Shown: in pieces, positions 38,901 through 50,900 of the stretch | How the letters are laid out: each line of letters begins with the position of its first letter | How positions within the stretch are numbered: the stretch's first letter is position 1 | DNA from: Strigops habroptila | Lineage: Eukaryota > Chordata > Aves > Psittaciformes > Psittacidae | Direction of reading: 5' to 3' | DNA length: 64,000 nt | NCBI RefSeq assembly: GCF_004027225.2 | Contig: NC_046358.1 | Coordinates: forward strand, 69,645,028 to 69,709,027 | The notes under the pieces: model-generated | Told to the model about the DNA's origin: nothing | The model's database searches: none | What the model saw: only the letters and a program-made list of their open reading frames with translations | Program-made: the position numbers and the translations under genes

Positions 38901-41900
38901 GCTTCTGCCTAAGAGCTCATCTCAATCTCACCTGCCTCTGAATGTGGCTTGAGGCCCACATGTGATAACTGCAGCGCAGAAAAGCATAAGCCTGTGTCTG
39001 TCTTGAAGGCAAAAGTCCCGTTGCTTTCACTAGACGCATTGTCTAGCCCTGGATCCACAGTGAAGTTGTATTCCAGGTTTCTCCCTACCTGGTTCAGGGC
39101 AATGTGCATCTGGTCCATGAGGTACACGTAGAGCTCACTGAGGAATGCCTGGAATTTCTCCTGGCTTTCAAACGCCGTCGTCTTCAGGTATTTCTCCCTC
39201 ACAATCTTCACTACAGCATACTGTGGGGACATGAGACTGTTGGACAAGGCAGGTCCCCCTGTGCCCCCCTCCAGCTCTGTAATAATGCAGAGCCACAACA
39301 CACTGATTGTGCCTGAAGCTCCTACTTAGTTCTGAGGAAGAATTCAGGCGCAGAGCTGATAAAAGCAAGCAGGGGTGAGTTCCTTTCGCACCTCCCAGCC
39401 CTGGCTCTCCCTGACACACTGGTGCCCCTTTAGGAACAACATGTGGGAAGGCTCGTCCCCTCGGCACATAGAGGGGGTCCCAGGCAGAGCATGGCCAAGG
39501 CTGACCAGCTGAGAGAGGGGAACCCCTTTTTCCTGCCAGGGCAGACTGTGAGTGTGCAAGAGCAGGTTTTGCCTTCCTCAGGCTAAGAGCATGGGGCAAA
39601 TGGGTATGACCAGCTTTGGAGCCTCCCACCATTGACAGGAATGATTCTTCTGGTGTGTGATCAAAGCAGCTTTCCCTGCTCCATCAGAGGGAGAACCCAT
39701 CTCTCCCCATGCCTTGCAACAGCCTCAGCTGGCAGGATGGGTTCTGGAGCCACACATTATGGAGCAGCAGTTCCTCACTGAGAAACTGCCAGGAGAAAAC
39801 AAGTAGGGAAGTGAAAAGCACAAATGGACCTTTACCTTTAGCTGTTCCTTTAAAGCAAAATATTTGCCAGAGCTGTTGAGCTCAAAGTTGAGCTGACGCT
39901 TCTGTTCCTCCAGGGTTTGGTGGTCTGTCGTTCCCTGGTCAGGTGGCTGCTTCCCAAAGAGTTCATGGCATTCATTTAGGATGGCAGCAGCAATGCTCGT
40001 GACGTGGTGGTGATAATCTTCCACAGCCTAGGAAACAAGTAAAGAAATAATCACCCTTCACAAGGCACTCATGCCATCAACCTTGAAATGGATTTGATTT
40101 CACCTCCCACAAACTCCACCTGAGGCAAGTCCCAGTTAGTCTGTCACTCATCCCTTCCTGTCCATGCCAGAGGGCTGTGAATACATCTACATGTAAATAT
40201 AAAAGATCTCCTTCATAATTAGATATTGTTCCTGTTATATTTTGCCATCAGAACCCAGTATTTCAGTCATTGGTGTCTCTTCTATAGCAGTATAATTGGC
40301 TGTAAGAAAAACTTATTTGCTGGAAGCCTTTTAAACCCATGGGCAGCCCTCTTCAGCAGCCTCTAATCTCCATAATCTCGGTGGCAGAAGCTTCCATGTG
40401 CTGTGACAATCAAAGTATATCACTGGGAGCACTCCAGACAGTCCAGCACAAATCAGTTCTGCAGCAGCACTGGGGTCAGTTACTGCAGTGCTGCTCCTTC
40501 CCCACTGTGCTTTGATTTCACAATCGTCCAGAGGCCACCTGAGGACACTCTTCTTCGACGGCTGCTCTGTGCGCACAGAAGATGAGCCAGCGCTGTCAGA
40601 CCATTTCCTGAGGATGTGTCACACACACAAAGGTCCTCAGATGTTCTGGGTGACCTGAGAGTGCTCAGGGCTGATTCTGTTCATGTTTGTCTGGATCTGA
40701 GGAAGCACATGGGCTAGTCTGAGACAAGAAACTGCTGGGACTGCCTGGGGTAAATGTAAGGTTTAGCTCCTGAAAGGAGGTTGCAGTGAGGTGACGGTCA
40801 GTCTCTTCTTCCAAGTAACAAGGGGTTGGACAAGAGGAAATGGCCTCAAGCTGCTCCAGGGGAGGTTTAGACTGGATATTAGGAACAATCCTTTCCCCAA
40901 AGGGTGGTCAGGCATTGGAACAGGCTCCCCAGGGCAGTGGTGGAGTCACCGTCCCTGCAAGTGTTCACAAACCACGTAGACGAGGCCCTCAGTGACATGG
41001 TTTAGTGGTGGCCTTGGCAGTGCTGGGGAACAGTCGGACTTGGTCATCTTAAAGGTCTTTTCCAACCTGGTTGATTCTATGATTCTAAGGTTCTGGTAGC
41101 CTCTTTCTCCAGTATCCTGTTTCCTTCCAAACACCCCCACTGCTGCCTTCCCTGCTCTTGTTACATCTCTCCCCTTCATATGGGCTGCGAACATGAGCGA
41201 TGCAGCCCAGGAATGATTTCCTAAGGCATACTACTGCGAGGATAACACATCCAGAAGTTTCCTTTCTGTGTATTTCCTCTTCAAACCTCATCTGCATGTT
41301 GCTGTGGGGCTAAGATTGAGAATGAAGGTTCTGTGTGAGAGGGATGAGGGCAGGATGAGGTGGCAGAGTGGTGGCAAGGCCACAGGCTCCTGCACGTACC
41401 TTCTGGGCTCCTGAAGTCCGAGGAGGCAGCGGGGGGCGAGGAGGAATCATCTGCTTGACCCTGTCAACGAGAGGACAGAAGAGATCAGCCTGAAGAACGT
41501 TCTCGCTCTAAAGGCCAGGCCACCACTCCAGCAGTTCCCAACACAGCATGGTGTGGTTGTGGCAGGCGTTGACCCCTCGGCACCATCCCAACCCTGGTTG
41601 TACCACTACTAGAGTTACAACGACCTTTCAAATACTAATCAAAACCCCACAGGGATTACCATAACTTTTACTAAGAGCTTATTAAAACTCTTGGTGTCAA
41701 AACAGTGTTAATTAATTGAGATTTTAATCAAGATTTCCTGCTTGCTGATAACCAAAACATCTTCAGTCCTTAGGACACAATCCTGCCCACCAAGCAAAGG
41801 TGTGATGGCTCCTGCCCAACTAGCAAAGCAAATTGCAGAAGGCTGACAGAGGATTTTGGATGGAGCCCAAGAAAGAGAGCCATGCTTTGCTACTAAGGCA

Positions 41901-44900
41901 TGTATTTAAACATCCTTCCCAAAAAAGATCTGCTGATCTCCTCTGCAAGGACATATGTATGTGGCATCAGCTGGAGCTCCCCAAGACTCTAAGCCCTTCC
42001 CACGACTCAGGAGGAATTACACCGAATTCGAGCAAGTTCCAGTTGAGTAGAAATGGTATGAAAAGGGCCAGGAGAAGGTTCTCCAGTGGTTCACCTTCCT
42101 CAACCTGCTCTTCTTAGGAGACAGCAGGCAGCACAGAAGATGGCACACATACTTTCCCTCCAAAGAATGGCTGCTGCTTTCTGTTTGAGAGAGACATACC
42201 ACCTGCACTTGCCATACTTTACTCATTTGCTGCATTTTCTCTGTTTTATTCAATAAAATGATACATGCTAGGCCTTTCCTAGACTGAAACGCAGCAGGGC
42301 TGCCACTGGAGAGGAAGAAACTGCCTCAAATCAAACAGATAGTGTTTGAATCAAAGCAGCAGAGATGAGAGAGCAGCTCTGCAGTGGATCAACTTGAAAA
42401 CTGACACAAGAGCTGAGGAATGGGTAGAAGAGTGGGGAAAAAAACTCCTGTAAAGGTAAAAAACAAAAGACGGAATGCTATGGGGAAGGTAGAACAGTGC
42501 TACTCAGGGGAGTCCATGCTGGTGGCCAGTCCTGACCAAGCAGCTGAACATCACATGCAAGAGGCAAGCACACAGGCATTAATGGGAAACAAAGCCCCGA
42601 TGGGAACACACTGTTGTGCTCCTCTGGTGTCTCTCCTTTTGAGAGGAATAGTAGGGAGATGCCAGCTGGGATGAACACAAGTGTTTTCCCGACACACCAG
42701 ATACCACCCCTTAAGGAGTCTGGCCAAATCCTCCCCCTGATTCCAGTGGGCTTTGGCTCAGGCCCTCGCTTGGTCTGTGTGGAGCCCTCCAAGGGGGAGC
42801 TCGCTCGCCATGCAGCCCTGTTTCTGCCCTGCAGAAAGGAGCCGTCAGCCCCAGCATCACAGCAGGGCTTTACGCACTGTTCGGTGAGCTCCTCTCGCAG
42901 TCTCCTTGGTACCAAGGCCTTGTCCAGCTTTATCTCCATCACCAGGAATGTTCCTGCTTCAACGTATTGCTATGAAGATAAATATTGCTGTCTCAGTGTC
43001 GTGCTGTCTAGAGCCATTACAGCATGATAGAAGACTGAGCATATAGCTACAGATCTTCAGCAAATCCCCTTCAAGCTGCAGAGATACAGCTTGTTTTATA
43101 ACCTCAGAATGATTTATTGCAGCAAAATTCAGCTCAAGAAACCAGTCTAGGAAAAATGAGGAGGCCCAGATAATCAATCTGCTTGCAGAATGAAGCTGCA
43201 TTCTCAATGTTCTGAGGAAGAAGCCAAAATGTGAAGGAACCCTTTTAAATTTAGACTTTCTAGCCCAGTGCTAGACTGCCCTCCAGCTGGACGTCACTGG
43301 GGGGACTCTAGGACAGCACTGACGTAAAACATCCCTGGTCCAGCTCACTCTTGAAGAATTTAACTGCATGCAAGGTGTGAGACACCAGAGTGGTGATGGT
43401 CTGGCAAGTCTTTCCTTCTCTTTGGAGATACATAATTACCTGTCCTTCAAGGTTGAGCTGCACGGCGTTTTCCGCTTCTCCAGTGCCATTTGGCAACTGG
43501 ATTTTGGGCGTGTGGGACATCTATTGAAGAAGAAGAAAAGATGTGTCTTGTTTGAGATTCAATAAGCCTCACATTTTCGTATGTCCAGGGTGTGAGTTGG
43601 ACATTTCAGGCAGCAGATACTGATAACGCTATCTCCCAAAGATAATGAGCATCTCTCAGTTGGCTGAGGCATCCCAGCGTCAGTCCCTGGTTCCTCCAGC
43701 TACCTCTGATGGGGAAATGGATCAAACACATTGCAATGTGCCTCTCTAAACCTTACCCTCTTATTTGTGCTTTTCAATTTGTCTTCCTTCTGAGTCTTGC
43801 TGGCAGCAGCTCGGATAAGGGGAGCACCCATTCCTAAGGTCCCCGAGCCCACCCGCGTCACACTGAGCTGCCTCCTGAGATCTCGGAAAATGCTGTGCTG
43901 ACTTTTGCTCTGCAAAAACAGAAGGAACAGAGAGATTCAAGGACCAAACTAGAACTTCCCCACCCCTTTGCCTTAACCTCTCACACCACAAAACACATTG
44001 TCAGGGTCCTAAATGCATTAAGAAGCTATGCAACCTCATCATCCCCTCCTAGGACTTTAGCTATGGTGCTCAGGGCCAGCTCTGATACCACAGAGCTGTG
44101 AAGCCTCAGGTCAGACTATGAAATGAGCAGCCTGAGAACATTTCTGTAGGGTCTCCTTGTCTTCTCTCCAGAGCTGCATTTCCACTGAGCACAGGCCCTT
44201 GATTCTTGCTTGAGCTATGTGTTAGATAGGCTGGAACCCAGCGCCGGGCTGCCCTGATCCTCATCTGCTGGCCTGAATTCCTGGCTTGAACCTGGACCTG
44301 CCTCATGGCTGTGGACCTCCCTGGTGGTGTAGACTGTTGAGTGAATGTGACTACACTCCTCAGGTCTGCTCTGCAATTTTTTTGGGTGCCCTCACCTGCC
44401 TTGCAGTGACTCTCAGCTCCTGCCTCACCTTCTGGTGTGGAGCAGCTTCCCTGACACATGTCAAGGAGCAGGTTTGGCAGGTTGTTTACACACTGTTTGA
44501 CCACAGAGAGGCTGTTCCCTCCCATCACTGTTACGTGAACTGGGCTAGCAAGAGCAGAGGGGGATCCTGGGAAGAAGATGGAGCAGCTGTACCGAGACCA
44601 CCTAGACCAAGAAGCAGCCCAAAGCATCCACAAAACCAGAGGATGAGTGTGACAGAGTGTCACTTCACTGTGACAGATAAATGTTCCAGGACAAGTAGAA
44701 CAATGCAGCCACGAGGCCATTATTCACATGGATGAAGCAGCGACCATCAGAGAGCTGTGTGCTAAGCTCTGCTTTGCCACAGCCAGCAGTGGAGGCAGGG
44801 AGAAGGGCTGTAATTCACTCAGCTCCTGTGGCCTGGGCAGCAGCACTCCAGGGAATGTGGGCAGATAAAACAGATTTGTGCATCTGCCCTCCTGAAACAA

Positions 44901-47900
44901 GCTCAGGTTTGTTCTGGGAGTGCTGGGGGAAAATGGAGATGTAGCTGTCACTCTTAGTAACAGAGGGGAGAGAAAGGCAAAGACAAATAAACCTCCATGA
45001 GCTATAGCTGAAAGAGCTCCAGTGACAGCTTTTTTTGGCTGTTGCCTGGGGTAACGCCACCCTTTTAGATCCACTGTTTGCTTTTCCCAGCAACACAGTT
45101 CATTTGCCCATGTTCCAAACTGGGGAGAGAGAAGTATTCTTACAGCTCTCCCTGCTCAGCTGCTGGCAGAGAAAGGAGTAGAGTGAGATTCAGAGCCTCT
45201 CTCAGCCCCCAAACCTGCTCATGCATGCCCAGAAATCCCCTGCCTTTGAGGAGTCTGCACCTAAAAGCTTGTGTCATTATTTTTCTCCATCACTAGAAAG
45301 GCAGTGAAGTTTCAGAGTCAGCCTCTGAGTACCACACTGCCCATGTGCCTGCTCCCAACACCACACTGCCCACGTGCCTGCTCCCAAACCCCACTATGTG
45401 CAAACCCAGCTGCAGAGCTGGGGCTGAGCCTGGCTCTCTGGTCTCCTCTTACCTTCTCAAACACTTTGCTGTCTTGGTAGGCACAGACACGAAAAGCGCC
45501 TCGGATCTGCTTCACACCAGGGCAGAGCAAAGGCATCATGTTGACATATGCCACACCATGGAAGGAAATCTGCTTTTCCTCATCTCCCTGGAAACACAGA
45601 GCAAGGGACTGAGACACTGAACGGACTGTGATTCTCTAAGGAAACAAGGTCACCCGTCCCATTAAGAAGAGGCTGCAGAGCAAACTGCTGCACTGATGAG
45701 GCAGTGGCTCTCTGTCACTGGCACACAGCCAAGACAACCTGAACGAATACACTGGAGTCATTCAGTACGTAGAATATCAATTCAACCCCAGTGCCTGCAG
45801 GGCAGCTTTTCTCTCTCATGCCATTCCTCAGGATGGTCTTTTTGACATATAGCTGTAAGATTATCAACTGTGTGGTTAGAAATCCAAGTGACCCCACCAG
45901 AGGTGTGCATCCCTGATAGGAATCAGGCAGCTTAAGGAGGTGTGAGTGTCTGGGCTAGCAGCACACTGGTGAGGGTAAGGGACAAGAGTCTCCATCCTGG
46001 CACCAGTGAGTGCTGAAAGGGATTTAGACCAACTTAAATGACTTTGGCCTGGAACAGGTTAAGACCTCTCACACAACCAGCTGCCAGGAACAGAACCATT
46101 AGCTAAAGGGCTGTTTCTTTGTTAAATCACCCCAGTTTCTTTGCAAAACCATAATTTATTTACACCCAAGAGAGAAGGCATGGATTTCTTCAAGATGTTC
46201 CAACCCCATCGGCTGCAGGTAAGCTCAGTGAATTACCTTAATTCCCAGAAAGCTCCCTCTCCCTGACCCCTTCCCACTGGGTTGCCACAGACCATCAGCC
46301 AGAGCTGTGCCTGCTATAAGGAAAAAATATGGTTCTTTGTTTAACAGCTCTGTAAGGCTGATTAATCCCTTCACAAAGTGTCTAGCTCTCTGACTTGCTT
46401 TGCCTGGTTCAAGGCTGGTTTTGGTATTACAAAGGCATTGAAAGGAAAATGCTCAATAACACAACGCTGCTCCACAAGCCAGAACAACACACCCCTCCCC
46501 ACTTCACCTTGTCAGCTTTGCTGGTTTTCCCTTTGCTGGGTAAGGCCACAGATATCCTGCAGACCTCCACGGGCCAATACTGGCACTCTGCAATGCGCTT
46601 CTGCAGGCTGAACACAAAGGAGGGCACTGAGAAGAGGCAGAAACCAAGCTGGAGAGCCACACCACCCTCCTTTCTGCCCCAAAACATCCCGCCTTGGGTT
46701 TGCTCCCACCCACTCCCATGGGACACAGCAAACACCCTCCAGCCACTGGAACATGTGTGCTTTGGGGCAGGCTCGGGACATTCTCTTCTCCATCCACCAC
46801 TGTGTGCATTTATGGCACAAGCAGCTATAAAACAATCATGAGAGCAACAGGCTCGGTTTCTTCTCTCCCCTGCTACTTCAGAAATGAAATGAATAAGAAG
46901 GAACATGATGAACTTTGGTATAAATCCTGAATTGCTCAGAGCAAGCGGACCCCAAGCTCCCATTCAATGTGCTTGATAACTCTGAAATCAGCAGGCAGGT
47001 GCTGATGAAAGTGTAGGGGGAAAAGAATTAAACATCAAACCAGATAGAAGGGAATATTTCCACATGAGGAGTAATTTGGCTGTGGAACTCACAGCCACGG
47101 TGCAGCTGAGGCCAAGAACGAAGCAGGGTTCAAAGAGAAATGGGATGCTCATCCTGATCTTGAGCGTGTCTAGAGCCATTAAAGGTAACATTTATCCAAT
47201 AAAAAAGCACATGAAGAGTGCCCACATAGCGTGAAAGGATTTTAATGTACTGTGAATTCAGCAAAACTTAATTAGCAGCTCAGAGGAGAGCTGTGTGGGT
47301 CACTCTCCTCCATAACTCTGCTGCTCTTTCCCTCAAGCAGAGGGAACAGTCACCACCTCCAGTTGCTGGCAGCATGAGCTGGAGACAGCAGCTACAGGCA
47401 GTTCATCTTCTCCCACCATAGCAGAACTAAGCTGCTGCCAGCAGTTAAAGGCAGATACCTGTTCCCTTGCTCATGTGAACGCCTCTGGCCAACAGCGAAC
47501 CACAGGAGCCATGGCAGGTCAGGCAGAACCTCATGTAAGAGGTCTGAGAGCACCTGCATCTTGCTGCTCCCTGCCTTAGGTTACCCAACTGAGTGCTTTC
47601 TGGGGTGGTTTATCCCCACTGCTCCATGCTGGAAGGGAAGTTCTCAGGTCCCTTACATGACTACTGCAGCAGGATCCAGGTAACAACGACTTTCCATGTC
47701 CCACACAACTCTCTTCATGCTTTCTGCTTGGATCCTAAATTCCCTGTCCTGTGAGAAACAGAGCATGGTCAGAGCCAGGACAGCAATCTACATCATTCCC
47801 AAAATGTTCCCTGGGAGAGAGCGGGAGTCAGACAGAGGAGTCCAACTCACCATCACTGTAGCAGAGTGAGCAGCCCTTCCTGCAGACACCAGAGCCCATT

Positions 47901-50900
47901 CATATTAGGAGTCTGGCTCACAAGGAGATGACACAACTCTCAGCCCAGCAGCTGAGGTGGCTTTCTGGGCACCAGATCTGCCACATGGTCCCTCAGAACT
48001 CTCCTCTGCTGTCCTAGGGGAACCCTCTCTGTGTCTGCACACTGCGCAGAGCACCAACCACCCGCTTCCTCCTGTAACAATTCTCTGCAAGTCTTCTTCA
48101 GTCCCTTCAATGAGACCTGCTGGTTCTCTCCCAGCCATGACACTGCCAGTCCTTCCTCACCTCTCCTTTGTTGAGCTCTCCATCCTCATCCTCATAGGGG
48201 CCACCAACAATGAAGGAGTTAGGTATGCTCAGAGCGCCAGGGGCCATAATGTTAGCAAGCGGCCACTTTTTGGGCCGGGGTAATGGCTCTTTCTCACCAG
48301 CAAGCTTCAGGATGCCATTCTTGAAGAGCAAGGGGAGTTCTTTCTAGAGAAACATGAGAATGAATAAACTTGCATTTCCAGCATGAGCAGGAGCAAGTGC
48401 CAGCTGCACCAAGCTGGGTCTAACAAAGCAAAGCAGCAGTGCAGGGGCCTGGCTTGGAAAACCCACTCCACCACAGACAAATAATGGAGAAAAACCAAAC
48501 TGCCACGTGGAAAAGAACCTTCCATTTCAATCCAAATCTTGCTGAGCAGACCTTGTTTTGTGTTCAAGAGACACATCCCACCACGGAAACCCCAAGCAAC
48601 CACAGCAAAAGCTGCTGTCGCACAAGCACAGAAGCTATACACCTTACGGGCCTTGTTCCATGCTGCATAGTGTGGGAGAACACTCCACTCTGAAGCAGCC
48701 AACACCCCTCTCACGGTGCCAGGACTGTTCCTCACCTCCCCAGTTGCTGGTACTTGCAAGCAAGCCATGTAGTTTTGCAGGGGTCCTGTGGCAGCAAACG
48801 CTTCAGGGATAGAATAAGCTGCCTCCAGTGTAATGCTCAGGAAGTTACCGTTTGAAAGCTGCGTGGCAGACAGCAGAGGCTCTTTGGTGCTCACTGTCAC
48901 TTCAAGGCCACCCTAGGAGACAAGGATAAAGTAGAGCCAGTAACTAAACAATTATAACACACTCCTGCTCTTGAGGGAGAAGCCAGCAGAAACCCAAGGC
49001 CAGAATGTATAATGCTGTCTTCTTCCTCACTTCAGACGTGAAAGAGAACAGACCAGCTCAGGAAAGGAATTTCATTATGAGTTTGTCTGAACTGTGGCGA
49101 TTTGTCTGTTTAAATTGGAGCCTGCTCGAGGCAGGGCACATGCTCCACAGGTCTCAGAAAATGAGCCAGGGAGAAAGAGTCAGGGTCTCATAAAATGAGC
49201 CACAGCAAAAGAACATCAGGGATGGAATGATTTTTCCCCAGTGATTCAGAGCATGCTGAGCCAGGGCCACACTTTGACTCTGCCCTATCTCAGTCTTAAT
49301 TACCTGTCCCAACCCAATGTATGGTGTGCAGCGAAAAGCAGATGCTCGGTATTTATTATCTCTCCTCCCTAATGAGAGCTCCTCTCATACATAGTGTGTA
49401 ACACCTCTTAGATACAGAGAAGTTAATGCAATCCCCTCCCCTCCAATTTGCTGGTGGTGCTAACTGCAAGCAGGCTCGGAGCAAAATGAAACACATTTTC
49501 CCAGTTTCATGCTTTATTCACCAGGTACTTTTCAACCACCTGAATGAAAAAGGACCTTACAGGCCAGGCAGTCAGAGCTGGTACAGTAACAGACTCTGAG
49601 ACATTTTATCCACAGAGAGGAAGACTAATCAAGCCAGGCAGCTAATCCTGCCGTTCTCTTTCTGGGTTTTCAGCACTGGGCTTTCCATCTTGAATGTTTT
49701 TTTACAGAGTGCTTTGGTGGCTGCACACATTAACATTTCCTAGCACGACTTCACCTGTCATAGGCAACAAGGGACAGACGTCAAGAGGAGTAGGAAAGGC
49801 CTCCAAGCTGGTAACATATAGGGCTTGTAACATCTGTGATGAGCCAGGTGGCTGAGTCACACTCGTCTTCCCATTAACAAGCAGCACAGAGCTGAAGGAG
49901 CAAAGAAACAGTTCCAGATTCCACGTACCTTGGCCTCTGGGTGAAGGTTCTCTGATGGAGAGGTAGGCACTGCATATAAAGGAGCTGTGACCTGAAATGA
50001 ATGCTGTCCTGGGAAGAAACAGGAATGAGAGAGCACAGAGTGAGACCCTCTGTAGGGAAATCACGGCCTAATGCCAAGCTACTGATGTCACCCCCTCTTC
50101 CCTAAACCCAGCCTCCCACAGGTGCTATGAAGAGCATTTTGTCAAAAGGAGGGAAGCAATTAGGGTGGTGAGGCTCTGGAACAGGCTGCCCAAAGAAGTG
50201 GCAAATGCCCCATCCCTGGCAGTGTTCAAGGCCAAGTTGGACAGAGCCTTGGGCAGCATGGTCTAGTGTGAGATGTCCCTGCCCATGGCAGGGGGTTGGA
50301 ACTAGATGATCTTAAGGTCCTTTCCAACCCAAACCATTCTATGATTCTATGATTCTATTCCTTTGCCAGGGATCCATAAGCAAAGATCCAAAAGTGCCAG
50401 GGAGTAAGAAATGGTTACAGAGGTTGTGGAAGTCAGTGTTGTACCTTGCAGCAGAGGCAGAAGGTCCACCACAGCTTGGCCAAGAGGTGCGGTCCTCTCC
50501 TTCTGTTTCTTGTCCTTTTGCAACATTTCTATCACTGTCACTAGAGAGAGAAAAAAGAGAGGAGCTGGCAGAGTTTCTCAGACAGCTTCAGACCAGCGGT
50601 TCAGGGGCTGCAAAGGGTCTGTGTCAGGTCTGGCATGTGCTCCTACTCCATCTCCGACAAGGGCCGACAAGAACGGTGAAGCCAAGGAGCACAGGCCAAT
50701 GTGAAAGGGGACCCTTCCAGCTGGCAGAGATGGGGACAGAAGGTCTGAGACCCTGCCACCACTGCAGTGCTATTTGTAATGTGTGACTCCTGCAGCCAGA
50801 GTCACAGCGGGCAGGCAAGCAGAGCAGGGCAGGGCAAGGCAGCTGGTGACTCCTACCTCCAGCCAGGGACATTCAGGTACTTACAGAGCATGGGGGTTTG